DNA of 64,000 nucleotides from contig NZ_CP121261.1 in NCBI RefSeq assembly GCF_029637605.1, positions 2,480,001 through 2,544,000 on the forward strand, in the 5' to 3' direction. The stretch's first letter is position 1; the number at the start of each line of letters is the position of its first letter. Made by a program: the position numbers and the translations under genes. This document shows, piece by piece, positions 44,012 through 53,032 of this stretch. This stretch comes from Achromobacter spanius (GTDB lineage Bacteria > Pseudomonadota > Gammaproteobacteria > Burkholderiales > Burkholderiaceae_B). The notes under the pieces were generated by a model, which worked only from the letters and a program-made list of their open reading frames with translations, was not told the origin of the DNA and ran no database searches.

Positions 44012-44773
44012 TCAATCAAGCAGGAGCTTGTTGAGGGTGCGCCGTCCGCCGAAGTCGTTGATGGCTTCGTACTGAACGGTGGATTGCGCTTCTTGCAAGC
44101 CGGCCGCATTCGAGGCCAGCGCGAAGTTCGATGTTCCAAACGGGGCCACCATGCCGTTGTCGACGGCAATGGTTCGTTTGCCCGACACCAGCCCGATACG
44201 CGCAAACGACACATGAAACGGCGTGGGGTTGGTGACTTCAAGCTGACGTTTTCCGCCGGTGGTGCGCACCAGTTTCCACGTCAGTTTGTCGGGCGCGGTG
44301 GCCGCCTCGTCCGGTATGGATGCGGGCCGGAAGAAAATCTTGATACGTGTGTGAAATGAGAACAGCAACACGTTCACGGCGGACGGATCGCGCGGCGGCG
44401 TTTCAACGACGTTCAAATAAAAAAGGCTTTCCCGGTCAGAGGGAAGCGGCTCTTTGGTGTAGGTGATGCGAATATTGGACGCGCTGTTCGGTTCAATCCG
44501 CATGACGGGCGGCGTCAACACAAACGGCACGCGGATGTCGGCGGGCAGCGCATTTTCCTTGCCGTCGTCAATCCAGTTTTGCGCAAGCACGGGCGTAGTT
44601 CCGTTGTTGCGGATGATCATGATGGAATCGCGCGCGTCGGACTTGATGACCAGACGCGTGCCTTGCAGCACCAGTGCGGCCTGGGCGGGAACCACCCAGG
44701 CGCACAGGACCAAGGCGAGCGATAGCACGTGCGCGAACGCATGACGGGCAAACGCCCCGGTGATCGTCGTCAT
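44012..44773 (-). CDS. First periplasmic fimbrial chaperone
   Basis: A 253-residue PapD-like chaperone with signal AFAHVLSLALVLCAWVVPAQA, LVLQGTRLVIKSDARDSIMI, FVLTPPVMRIEPNSASNIRI and PLPSDRESLFYLNVVETPPRD (the last is the family signature ESLFyLNvkeIP). The subunit-anchoring R and K are near the start (R in TRLVIK). It lies between the major pilin and the usher, the usual place for the main chaperone. Confidence 0.92.
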   Translation of the reverse strand: MTTITGAFARHAFAHVLSLALVLCAWVVPAQAALVLQGTRLVIKSDARDSIMIIRNNGTTPVLAQNWIDDGKENALPADIRVPFVLTPPVMRIEPNSASNIRITYTKEPLPSDRESLFYLNVVETPPRDPSAVNVLLFSFHTRIKIFFRPASIPDEAATAPDKLTWKLVRTTGGKRQLEVTNPTPFHVSFARIGLVSGKRTIAVDNGMVAPFGTSNFALASNAAGLQEAQSTVQYEAINDFGGRRTLNKLLLD

Positions 44774-44786
44774 GGCAGTGTCGCGC

Positions 44787-45371
44787 TTAGTTGTAGCGCA
44801 GCGTGTAAGTCACATACGAATCGCCGTCACCGAAGCCGACCGACGTGGCAGTGGGATCTTCGGGCACGTACTTCGCTGAGTAATACAGCACAGCCTGGTT
44901 GTTCTTGACCTCGGCAACTTGCGGGTCGGTGTCGGTGATGCCCAGGCGGATAGGCGCGGTGTTGACGGGAGCTTCGGTGCGATTGTTGCGGATCTGGATC
45001 TGCACGCCGGCTGCCGGCGATGCACCCACCAGCTTCAGGTTGCCAGTGACCTTGTCGACGTTCGGGTGATTGGAATGGAATTGCAGCCTTACCTTGGTGT
45101 CGTTCGCGCAATCGGCCGAGCCGTGCACCTTGATCTGGAAGTCTCTTTCAGGCGCGGAGCCGTTGACAACGTCTTCAGGCTTGACGGTGCCGAAAGAGGG
45201 CACATCGGTCACGCCGTTGGCGCCGCCCGCGCTGCCTTCAACGTCGCACGTTACGTCGTTGATCGAGCCGAAGAAATTGACGGTACCCCCCGCGGCGAAA
45301 CTCGCCCCCGGGGCCAACACTGCCACTAGCAAGCCGGAGGCGGCCAGGGATGTCACGATACTGCGCTTCAT
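44787..45371 (-). CDS. Major fimbrial subunit (type 1 pilin-like)
   Basis: A 194-residue pilin. The signal (MKRSIVTSLAASGLLVAVLA...ASFA) is followed by GGTVNFFGSINDVTCDVEGS, the G-x-V-x-F-x-G-x-x-x-x-x-x-C start of type 1-family pilins, the pairing Cys in HGSADCAND, and the C-terminal end DGDSYVTYTLRYN (penultimate Tyr, as in pilins). ATG 45,371 has GAGGAAA upstream. First gene of the operon. Confidence 0.92.
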   Translation of the reverse strand: MKRSIVTSLAASGLLVAVLAPGASFAAGGTVNFFGSINDVTCDVEGSAGGANGVTDVPSFGTVKPEDVVNGSAPERDFQIKVHGSADCANDTKVRLQFHSNHPNVDKVTGNLKLVGASPAAGVQIQIRNNRTEAPVNTAPIRLGITDTDPQVAEVKNNQAVLYYSAKYVPEDPTATSVGFGDGDSYVTYTLRYN

Positions 45372-45404
45372 GCGATTTCCTCTATTCAGGGATAAGAATG
45401 GCGA

Positions 45405-45420
45405 TGGCACTTTCGTGCCA
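45405..45420 (-). promoter_or_regulatory. Leader hairpin before major pilin gene
   Basis: TGGCAC-TTTC-GTGCCA gives a 6-bp stem with a four-base loop about 35 bases before the pilin start, in its expected 5' leader. It could stabilise the mRNA. Confidence 0.45.
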
Positions 45421-45532
45421 AGCTAAGCGTGCTCGAATGACCCGCAAAACGACTGCGTGGTGGATCATTGCGAGTCCCTGAACGATACGATTTGAGCGCG
45501 CGAAATTAACTAGGAGGAAGCTTAATTGGCGC

Positions 45533-45546
45533 TCTGATAAATCAGA
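45533..45546. promoter_or_regulatory. Palindrome TCTGATAAATCAGA upstream of fimbrial operon
   Basis: TCTGAT-AA-ATCAGA lies about 160 bases upstream of the major pilin start. It is a candidate operator for the fimbrial promoter. Confidence 0.4.
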
Positions 45547-45801
45547 TATTTCGCGTTGAATCCGGGGCGTGGGTGCGAACTGTATTGCTGCGTTGCAAAA
45601 CATGCTTTTCACGTGCCATACAGCGTTTTCAGAGAATATTGCTGCGACGCGCAAGCACCGCGACAGCCTTGCTCAACGGCGACATCCACATGTCGGATTC
45701 AGGCTACGGCCGACCCCAACGTGCGTTGGCTTGCCGACATCGATATGGCCGCGCGCGACCGGGCGCCAGGCTCATGCCTTGCTCGTGACCCGCAGCGTGG
45801 C

Positions 45802-46728
45802 TTACACGGCCGGTGCGCGGGCCTTTTCCGACATCCGTCCGTACGAAATCAGCATCGAAGCCAGTGCCTGAGCGGCCGGCGCCAAGGGCACGGCCGCGCG
45901 CTGCACCACGCACAGATCGGAATATGGAATCGGTTCGGCGATGTCCAGGGCCGATAACTTGTATTCGAAGCCGCTTTGCTGCAAAACGAATTCGGGCCCC
46001 AGGAACAGGAAGTCGGAGCTCGTGATCAGGTTCAGCGTGTCCAGCAGGGACTCCACCGAAATCGCGATGTTTGGCTCGGGCAGCCCGTTCAGCTTGAACC
46101 AGTCGCCCAAACGGTTCGACGGCGTGCCTTCCTCGCCCAAGCGGGCGGTATTCACCCAATCGCTGCCCACCAGTTCCCGAATCGACGTTGCGGGCCTGAG
46201 CGGGTGCCCCTTACGGCACAAAATGCGCGGCCGCGAGGCGGTGAGCCGATCGCTGCGCAAGTCCGTCATGTCGCTACGCTTGGACACCAGCGTCACCGCA
46301 AAGTCCAGCCTGCCTTCGCGTATGCCCGACAGCAAGGTCGTGGACGGTCCGCTGGCCACATGCACGCTGACGGCGGGATGCTGGTCACGCAACTGCGCAA
46401 TGCATTGAGGCAGAAAGCGCGCAAACGCCTCGGATGACGCGCCGACATTCAATCGCCCGCTCAACTGTCCGCGCAAGGATTGAAAGTCCTGTTCCGCCCG
46501 TTCGCATTCGCCCAGGATGATGCGGGCGCGCGCCAGCAAGGTATTGCCGTGATTGGTCAGCACGATGCCGCTATTGGCGCGCACGAACAGCGCCGCGCCC
46601 AGGCTTTGCTCCAGCCGGCGGATCTGCTTGGTCAGCCCGCTTTGCGCTACGTCCAGCGAACGGGCTCCCGCCCGGATGCTGCCGTGCTCGACGACAGCCA
46701 AAAAGGCCTTGAGTTGGTCCAGAGTCAT
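45802..46728 (-). CDS. LysR-family transcriptional regulator
   Basis: A 308-residue LysR protein: winged helix LDQLKAFLAVVEHGSIRAGA and SLDVAQSGLTKQIRRLEQSLGAALF, then a substrate-binding domain. It resembles TsaR/CbbR-type aromatic-acid regulators. Divergent from the carboxymuconolactone-decarboxylase-like operon, which it probably regulates from the 123-base gap. Confidence 0.88.
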   Translation of the reverse strand: MTLDQLKAFLAVVEHGSIRAGARSLDVAQSGLTKQIRRLEQSLGAALFVRANSGIVLTNHGNTLLARARIILGECERAEQDFQSLRGQLSGRLNVGASSEAFARFLPQCIAQLRDQHPAVSVHVASGPSTTLLSGIREGRLDFAVTLVSKRSDMTDLRSDRLTASRPRILCRKGHPLRPATSIRELVGSDWVNTARLGEEGTPSNRLGDWFKLNGLPEPNIAISVESLLDTLNLITSSDFLFLGPEFVLQQSGFEYKLSALDIAEPIPYSDLCVVQRAAVPLAPAAQALASMLISYGRMSEKARAPAV

Positions 46729-46851
46729 AGCGTTTACGCCGAAAACCTTTGGTTATCGTGATGGCTTTTTTTGCATCTTACGCCATCCCCCTCGGCTTCC
46801 TACACTGGCCTCACCGATTCCTGATCACGACCCCAATCTGGTGAGACGACC

Positions 46852-47244
46852 TTGAGCAAAGACCTATTTTCGCGTGGCGAAGAAATCCGTAACGAAGTCC
46901 TGGGCGCAGCGTATGTAAGCAACTCCGCTGCCGCCACCGATGCTTTCAGCGAACCGATGCGCGCCTTTGCGATCCGCAACCTGTGGGGCGACATCTGGGA
47001 CCGCCCGGGCCTGGACCGCCGCGCCCGCAGCCTGGTCAACCTGGGCATGCTGGCCGCGCTGAACCGTCCCAACGAACTGAAGATCCATATCCGCGGCGCG
47101 CTGAACAACGGCCTGACCCGCGAAGAAATCGGCGAAGTCTTCCTGCAATCCGCGCTGTACTGCGGCGTGCCCACCGGCAGCGAATGCACGCGCATTGCCA
47201 AGCAGTTGTTCGCCGAGCTCGACGCCGAAGCGGCCAAGCCGTGA
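46852..47244 (+). CDS. Carboxymuconolactone decarboxylase family protein
   Basis: A 130-residue AhpD-like helical protein, starting at TTG 46,852 (SKDLFSRGEEIRNEVLG). It has the CMD pattern DRRARSLVNLGMLAALNRPNELKIHI with later NGLTREEIGEVFLQSALYCG. PcaC-type enzymes decarboxylate gamma-carboxymuconolactone; related proteins act on other small acids. It overlaps the aldehyde dehydrogenase frame (GTGA), so the two are coupled. First gene of the operon after the LysR. Confidence 0.85.
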   Translation: MSKDLFSRGEEIRNEVLGAAYVSNSAAATDAFSEPMRAFAIRNLWGDIWDRPGLDRRARSLVNLGMLAALNRPNELKIHIRGALNNGLTREEIGEVFLQSALYCGVPTGSECTRIAKQLFAELDAEAAKP

Positions 47245-47279
47245 CCCGCGTGTCCGCGATTCCAAAGGTGGCGACCGTG

Positions 47280-48767
47280 ATGCCCTATTCAGAGATCGTC
47301 CAACAACTGTTGGTGCAGTTGATCGGCCCGGATCCGAAGATCGGATCTTATGTCCATGGCGCCCTGCTGGCGGGCGATGGCGAGCCCATCACCATCACCA
47401 ACCCCGCCGACGAAACCACGCTGTTGCGCTACGCCGACGCCAGCCCGTCGCAGGTGGACGCGGCCTTGCAAAGCAGCCAGTCGGGCTTTCTGGCCTGGGC
47501 CGCGCTGTCCGCCCAGCGTCGTGGCGAACTGCTGATGGCGCTGTCGCAGGCGGTCAACCAGGTTGCCGACCCGCTGGCGCGTCTGGAAGCCGCCAGCACC
47601 GGCAAAGCCATCAAGGGTTGCCGGGCGCAATTGGCGGCCGTCGCCGAGACGTTTCGCTATTACGCGGGCTGGACCGACAAGTTCGGCGGCAATGTGGTGC
47701 CGGTGCCGGGCGGGCAGTTGAACTACACCCTGCGCGAGCCGCTGGGCGTGGTGTTCGCCATCATGCCGTGGAATTCGCCCCTGTACCTGGCCGCATGGAA
47801 CATTGCGCCGGCCCTGGCAACGGGTAACGCCGTGCTGATCAAGCCCTCGGAGCTGACGCCCTTGTCGTCGCTGGTGCTGGCCCACCTGGCCGTGCAGGTC
47901 GGCTTTCCGCCCGGGGTGATCAATGTGCTCAACGGGCTGGGGCAAACGATAGGCGAGCCCGTCATTGCGCATGATCACATCAAGAAGATCGTCTTCGTGG
48001 GGTCGGTGGGCACGGGCCGCAAGGTCAATGCGCAAGCCGCCAAGCGGCCGATTTCCTGCCTGCTGGAGCTGGGCGGCAAATCCGCCAACATCGTGTTCCA
48101 GGACGCCGATCGCAAGGCGGCGGTGAACGCCGCCGTGGTGGCAGCCTTTGCGAACACGGGGCAAAACTGCGCGGCCGGCTCGCGCTTGCTGGTGCAACGT
48201 CCGATCTACGACGACTTCGTAACCGAACTCGCGCAGGCCGCCAAGCAATACAAGATTGGCGCGCCCCTGGATGAATCCGCCGACAGCGGCCCGATCAACA
48301 ACCTGGCGCAACTGAACCGCATTGAATCCCTGATTGCCGTGGGTCTGGCCGAAGGCGCGCAATGCGTGGCGGGCGGCAAGGTGGCGGCGCGCGGCCACGG
48401 CTACTACGTCGAACCCACAGTATTGAAGGACGTAAGCAACACCATGCGCATTGCGCGCGAAGAGGTGTTTGGCCCCGTTGTCGTCGCCATCCCCTTCGAC
48501 ACCGAAGAAGAAGCCATCGCCATCGCCAACGACAGCGAGTTCGGCCTTGCGGGCGCCGTGTGGACCCGCGACATCGCCCGCGCACATCGCGTTGCGGCGG
48601 GCGTCAGGGCTGGCATTTTCTGGATCAACATGTACCGAGACATGCATGTCTCGACGCCCTTCGGCGGCTATGGAAGCAGCGGCTACGGGCGCGGAAGCGG
48701 CGTCGAGGCCTTGTACGAATACACCCAGACCAAAAGCGTCTGGATCCCCGTTGGCGCGGGCGCTTGA
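47280..48767 (+). CDS. Aldehyde dehydrogenase family protein
   Basis: A 495-residue NAD(P)-dependent aldehyde dehydrogenase. Motifs: MPWNSPLYLAAWNIAPAL (N165), KPSELTPLS, LLELGGKSANIV (general base E263), NTGQNCAAGSRLLV (nucleophile C297) and EEVFGPVVVAIPFD. ATG 47,280 has AAGGTGG before it; GTG 47,241, overlapping the previous stop, is an alternative. Second gene of the operon; oxidises an aldehyde from the pathway. Confidence 0.9.
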   Translation: MPYSEIVQQLLVQLIGPDPKIGSYVHGALLAGDGEPITITNPADETTLLRYADASPSQVDAALQSSQSGFLAWAALSAQRRGELLMALSQAVNQVADPLARLEAASTGKAIKGCRAQLAAVAETFRYYAGWTDKFGGNVVPVPGGQLNYTLREPLGVVFAIMPWNSPLYLAAWNIAPALATGNAVLIKPSELTPLSSLVLAHLAVQVGFPPGVINVLNGLGQTIGEPVIAHDHIKKIVFVGSVGTGRKVNAQAAKRPISCLLELGGKSANIVFQDADRKAAVNAAVVAAFANTGQNCAAGSRLLVQRPIYDDFVTELAQAAKQYKIGAPLDESADSGPINNLAQLNRIESLIAVGLAEGAQCVAGGKVAARGHGYYVEPTVLKDVSNTMRIAREEVFGPVVVAIPFDTEEEAIAIANDSEFGLAGAVWTRDIARAHRVAAGVRAGIFWINMYRDMHVSTPFGGYGSSGYGRGSGVEALYEYTQTKSVWIPVGAGA

Positions 48768-48801
48768 GCCCCGCCAACCCCTCACTCAGAGAACACGCAT
48801 C

Positions 48802-49713
48802 ATGTCGGACATCAAAGCAATTGGCGTTATTGGATTAGGAAAAATGGGGCGCGGCATGGCGGCGTCGCTCAAACGCGCGGGCTTTCAGGTCACGGGGCTG
48901 GACGCAAACCCCGAGCTGGCAGCCCGCGTGGCGCTGGAAGAAGGCATCAACGCCGCCGGCACGCTGGCGCAACTGCTGGCCGACGTGCAAGCCGTGGTGC
49001 TGTCTTTGCCTAATTCGGCCATCGTGCGCAGCCTGGTAGAAGGCGAGGAAGGCATCGCCGCCCTGGCGCCCGCCGGCCTGCTGTTGATCGACACGACGAC
49101 GGCCGATCCCACCGTTACCCAGGCCCTGGCTGTCGTCCTGCAGGCGCGCGGCGTCAGGTTCGTGGATGCGCCGGTCAGTGGCGGCCCGCGCGGCGCGCAA
49201 AGCGGCGAGCTGACGATGTTCATCGGCGGCGCGCCCGCGGACCTCAGCGCCGCCGAACCGGTACTGTCCGCACTGGGAACCAAACGGTACGTGATTGGCC
49301 AGGTGGGTGCGGGCGATATCGCCAAGCTCATCAACAACCTGCTGGTCGCGTCGCACCTGCTGACCGCCAGCGAGGCGTTCAAGATTGCCGAAGCCGCCGG
49401 GGTGAACACCGCGCAATTGATCGAAGCCGTCAACGCAGGCTCGGGCCGTAGCGGCGTGACGCTCTACAACTATCCCAGCCGCATTCTGAACAAGGGCTTT
49501 GATTCCGGCTTCACCATGCAACTGATGCGCAAGGATGTGCGCCTGGCCATCGACATGATGGCGCAGGCCGGACTGGCCCTGCCCATCAGCAGCGAAGTCG
49601 GCGCGGTGTGGGCCGCCAGCGCCGCCAGCATCGACGACGCCGAAGATTTCAACCGCATTGTCGAACTGGACACGAACAACGTGGACACCAAGAACGCCAT
49701 CGCCTACGGCTGA
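48802..49713 (+). CDS. 3-hydroxyisobutyrate dehydrogenase-like oxidoreductase
   Basis: A 303-residue NAD(P)-dependent beta-hydroxyacid dehydrogenase: Rossmann IGVIGLGKMGRGMAASLKRA, the substrate motif VDAPVSGGPRGAQSGELTMF, and catalytic Lys in AKLINNLLVAS. It is the third gene of the LysR-controlled operon, 34 bases after the aldehyde dehydrogenase, suggesting a 3-hydroxyacid/semialdehyde route. Confidence 0.92.
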   Translation: MSDIKAIGVIGLGKMGRGMAASLKRAGFQVTGLDANPELAARVALEEGINAAGTLAQLLADVQAVVLSLPNSAIVRSLVEGEEGIAALAPAGLLLIDTTTADPTVTQALAVVLQARGVRFVDAPVSGGPRGAQSGELTMFIGGAPADLSAAEPVLSALGTKRYVIGQVGAGDIAKLINNLLVASHLLTASEAFKIAEAAGVNTAQLIEAVNAGSGRSGVTLYNYPSRILNKGFDSGFTMQLMRKDVRLAIDMMAQAGLALPISSEVGAVWAASAASIDDAEDFNRIVELDTNNVDTKNAIAYG

Positions 49714-49803
49714 CACCTATCCTGCCGACCGGACCGAAGGTGCATAGACGCCTCGGCCCGGGTGTCGTTGTCATCACCAACAGCAAGCTATCAAGGGGAA
49801 AAT

Positions 49804-50778
49804 ATGAAGATCAAAACATTGGCATTGGGCCTGGCGCTGGCGCTATCCACAGGGCTGGGCGTGAACCCGGTCCAGGCAGCTTATCCAGAAAAACCCATCC
49901 GGCTGGTCGTGCCCTTTCCAGCAGGCGGCACGGTCGACACCGTCGCCCGCATCCTGGTGCAGGGGTTGGGCGAAAGGCTGGGCCAGCAGGTCGTTGTGGA
50001 TTACAAGGCGGGCGCGGCCACCATCATCGGGGCTGAATCCGTAGCCAAGTCCGAGCCAGACGGCTACACACTGCTGCTTGGCACGGCAACCACGTTTTCC
50101 GTCAACCCGATCCTGTACAAGAAGCTGCCCTATAACGAGCAGACCAGTTTCACGCCGTTGGGGATCATCGGTTCGACTGGCCTGGTGCTGTTGGCCAACG
50201 ACAAGGAAAAAGCCTCGACCCTGCCTCAGTTGATCAAGAACATCCAGGCCAACCCCGGCACCTATTCCTATGGCTCGCATGGCAACGGATCCACCGTTCA
50301 TTTTGCCGGTGAAATGTTGTGGTCCGCGGCAGGCGTGAACGTCATGCATGTGCCCTACAAAGGCAGCGCGCCGGCCATCACCGACCTGATGGGCGGCCAG
50401 ATTCCCCTGAGCTTCGACGCCATTCCCGCCGCCGCGTCCGCCTTGAAAAGCGGCCGCATCAAAGCCATTGCGGTCACCACCGAAAAACGCTCGCCGCTGA
50501 TGCCGGACGTGCCGACCATCGCGGAAAGCGGCTACCCCGGGTTCAAGATGGAATCCTGGTTCGCCGTGGTCGGCCCCAAGGGGTTGCCCGCCGATGTTCA
50601 GAAAAAGCTGGAGCAGGCCTTGGCGGATACGTTGGCCGACAAGACGACCTCGGACAAACTGCTGGCCGCCGGTATCCAACCCGGTTTCGAGTCCGGCAGC
50701 TACTACGCGCAGCGGGTCAAGGCAGACATCGCGAAGCTGCGTCCTATTGCCACCGCCAACAATATCCAGAAGAACTGA
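49804..50778 (+). CDS. Bug/TctC-family periplasmic solute receptor
   Basis: A 324-residue periplasmic receptor. The signal peptide MKIKTLALGLALALSTGLG...VQA is followed by YPEKPIRLVVPFPAGGTVDTVAR, with NVMHVPYKGSAPAITDLMGGQ later. AGGGG precedes ATG 49,804. Fourth gene of the operon; probably captures the substrate of the dehydrogenases. Confidence 0.92.
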   Translation: MKIKTLALGLALALSTGLGVNPVQAAYPEKPIRLVVPFPAGGTVDTVARILVQGLGERLGQQVVVDYKAGAATIIGAESVAKSEPDGYTLLLGTATTFSVNPILYKKLPYNEQTSFTPLGIIGSTGLVLLANDKEKASTLPQLIKNIQANPGTYSYGSHGNGSTVHFAGEMLWSAAGVNVMHVPYKGSAPAITDLMGGQIPLSFDAIPAAASALKSGRIKAIAVTTEKRSPLMPDVPTIAESGYPGFKMESWFAVVGPKGLPADVQKKLEQALADTLADKTTSDKLLAAGIQPGFESGSYYAQRVKADIAKLRPIATANNIQKN

Positions 50779-50811
50779 ACCCACGCCCGGGCCACCGCAA
50801 CACCCTGGCCG

Positions 50812-53028
50812 TCAAGCCAGATCCGGCAACCCGGGCAGCAGCTTGTCCAGCGTGATGGGGTAGTCGCGCACCCGCACGCCGGTGGCGTTGTACACCGCGT
50901 TGGCGATGGCCGCGCCCACACCGCAAAGGCCCAGTTCCCCTACCCCCTTGGCCTTCATCGGCGACGAAATCGGGTCGGTTTCATCCAGGAAAATGACTTC
51001 CTGGCTGGGGATGTCGGCATGCACGGGGACTTCGTAGCTGGCCAGGTCGTGGTTCACGAAATAGCCCGCGCGATTATCCACCGCCAATTCCTCCATCAGC
51101 GCCGCGCCCACGCCCATCGTCATGGCGCCTATCACCTGGCTGCGCGCGGTCTTGGGATTGAGGATGCGCCCCGCCGCGCACACGGCCAGCATGCGGCGGA
51201 TGCGCGTTTCGCCGGTGGCGGCGTCCACCGCCACTTCGACAAAGTGCGCGCCAAACGTGGACTGCTGGAACTTCTTGTCCAGGTCGCCGAATTCCAGCAC
51301 GTCTTCGGCGACCAGCTCGCCGCCCGCCGCCACGTCGCGCAGCGTGGCGGTGCGGCCGCTGGCGTCGGTGACCGACCCGTCCGCGAACACCGCGCCGTCG
51401 GTCGAAAACCCAAGCCGTTGCAGGATGGCGGTGCGCAGCTTGTCGCAGGCCGCGTACACGCCGGCCGTGGAACTGTTGGCGCCCCATTGGCCGCCCGACC
51501 CCGCTGACACGGGAAACGATGAATCCCCCAGCCGCACGATGACTTTGGCCAGCGGCACGCCCAGCATCTCCGCTGCGGTCTGCGCAATGACGGTGTAGCT
51601 GCCGGTGCCGATGTCGGTCATGTCGGTTTCCACGATGACCTGGCCGGCCGCGTCCAGGCGCACGCGCGCGGCCGATTTCATCACCAGGTTATTGCGGAAC
51701 GCCGCCGCCACGCCCATGCCCACCAGCCAGCGCCCTTCTCGCCGCGTGCCTGGCTGCGCGCTGCGGTCGGCCCACCCGAAGTGGTCCGCGCCCACACGCA
51801 GGCATTCAATCAGGTGCCGTTGCGAGAACGGGCGTTCGGGCTTGGCGGGGTCCACCTGCGTGTCGTTGCGCACGCGGAATTCCACCGGGTCCACGCCCGC
51901 GGCCTCGGCCATTTCGTCCACCGCGATCTCCAGCACCATCAGGCCCGGCGCTTCGCCCGGGGCGCGCATCGCATTGCCTTCGGGCAGGTCCAGCTCCATC
52001 AGGTTCAGCGCGGTCAGCCGGTTGGCGCCGGCATAGAGCAGGCGCGTCTGCTGCACGGCGTCTTCGGGACCGCCGCCGGGCAGATCGCCTGACCAGCTTT
52101 CGTGGCCGATGGCCGTGATCTTGCCGTCTTGCGTAGTGCCGATGCGCACCCGTTGGATGGTAGCCGGGCGGTGCGTGGTGTTGTTGGCGATCAAGGGCCG
52201 CTGCAACGCCACCTTCACCGGCCGCCGCGCCGCGCGCGCGCCCAACGCCGCCAGCAAGGCGTCCGCCCGCACGAACAGCTTGCCGCCGAAGCCGCCGCCA
52301 ATGTAGGGCGAGATCAGCCGCACTTTCTCGCGCGGGATGCCCAGCGTGCGGGCCACGTCGCTGCGCCCCCAATCGATCATCTGATTCGACGTCCACAAGG
52401 TCAGCGAGTCGCCCTCCCAGGCCGCCATGGACGCATGCGGTTCCATCATGCAATGGGATTGGTCCGGCGTGGTGTAGAGGTGGTCGATCTTCACCGGGGC
52501 TTGTGCGTAGGCGCTTTCGAAGTCGCCGACGCGGTCTTCGCGCGGGTTTTTCTTGCCGTCGTTCTTGCCGGCCTTGCTACCCGATTCCTTTTCCGCCGCC
52601 AGGTCGAACGCACCGGCCGCGCGTTCATACTGCACGCGGATCAAGCGGCTGGCGGCGCGCGCCTGCTCCAGGTTTTCGGCCACGACCAGCGCGATGGCCT
52701 GGTGATAGTGCTGGATGTCCGGCCCGCCCAACAACACGGCGGTGTTCATCTTGCCCTTGCCCAGCTTGCCGGCGTTTTGCGCGGTAACGACCGCCAGCAC
52801 GCCCGGCGCGCGGCGTGCCGCCTCGATGTCCATGCTGCTGATGCGGCCCTTGGCAATGGCCGCGCCCAGCACGTAACCCACGGCGGCCTGCGGTGCGGCG
52901 TCATGCTGTTCATAGGCGTAGGGCGCCTTGCCCGTGGTCTTCAAGGGGCCGTCGATGCGGTCGACGGCATGGCCCACGATCTTCAATTGATCAATGGGAT
53001 TTTGGGTGGCGGGAGTATCGAATTTCAT
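50812..53028 (-). CDS. paoC: PaoC/XdhB-like molybdopterin-binding subunit of aldehyde oxidoreductase
   Basis: A 738-residue large subunit of a xanthine-oxidase-family hydroxylase. Motifs: PSHCMMEPHASMAAWEGDSL, ISPYIGGGFGGKLFVR (Gly-rich cofactor loop) and KGVGELGLCGVGAAIANA (catalytic Glu). It follows FAD and iron-sulfur genes as in E. coli PaoABC, a periplasmic aldehyde oxidoreductase. Linker rich in Lys/Gly (about 165-185). Translation starts 4 bases after the FAD gene ends. Confidence 0.88.
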   Translation of the reverse strand: MKFDTPATQNPIDQLKIVGHAVDRIDGPLKTTGKAPYAYEQHDAAPQAAVGYVLGAAIAKGRISSMDIEAARRAPGVLAVVTAQNAGKLGKGKMNTAVLLGGPDIQHYHQAIALVVAENLEQARAASRLIRVQYERAAGAFDLAAEKESGSKAGKNDGKKNPREDRVGDFESAYAQAPVKIDHLYTTPDQSHCMMEPHASMAAWEGDSLTLWTSNQMIDWGRSDVARTLGIPREKVRLISPYIGGGFGGKLFVRADALLAALGARAARRPVKVALQRPLIANNTTHRPATIQRVRIGTTQDGKITAIGHESWSGDLPGGGPEDAVQQTRLLYAGANRLTALNLMELDLPEGNAMRAPGEAPGLMVLEIAVDEMAEAAGVDPVEFRVRNDTQVDPAKPERPFSQRHLIECLRVGADHFGWADRSAQPGTRREGRWLVGMGVAAAFRNNLVMKSAARVRLDAAGQVIVETDMTDIGTGSYTVIAQTAAEMLGVPLAKVIVRLGDSSFPVSAGSGGQWGANSSTAGVYAACDKLRTAILQRLGFSTDGAVFADGSVTDASGRTATLRDVAAGGELVAEDVLEFGDLDKKFQQSTFGAHFVEVAVDAATGETRIRRMLAVCAAGRILNPKTARSQVIGAMTMGVGAALMEELAVDNRAGYFVNHDLASYEVPVHADIPSQEVIFLDETDPISSPMKAKGVGELGLCGVGAAIANAVYNATGVRVRDYPITLDKLLPGLPDLA

Positions 53029-53032
53029 CGCG

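Larger units (their letters stand above)
45372..45801. other. Intergenic region with fimbrial promoter
   Basis: This 430-base gap contains no convincing gene. It is AT-richer than its surroundings, has a hairpin in the fimbrial leader (TGGCAC-TTTC-GTGCCA at 45,405-45,420) and the palindrome at 45,533-45,546. No long C or G tract like that in Bordetella fim promoters is present. Confidence 0.6.

Noticed and set aside
45382..45654. 90-codon minus-strand frame upstream of the fimbrial pilin
   Set aside because: No ribosome-binding site or family pattern, and it overlaps the expected promoter, leader hairpin and palindrome.
47289..48785. Minus-strand frame of 498 codons opposite the aldehyde dehydrogenase
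   Set aside because: The plus-strand enzyme has all catalytic motifs; the antisense frame is compositionally unlike a protein.
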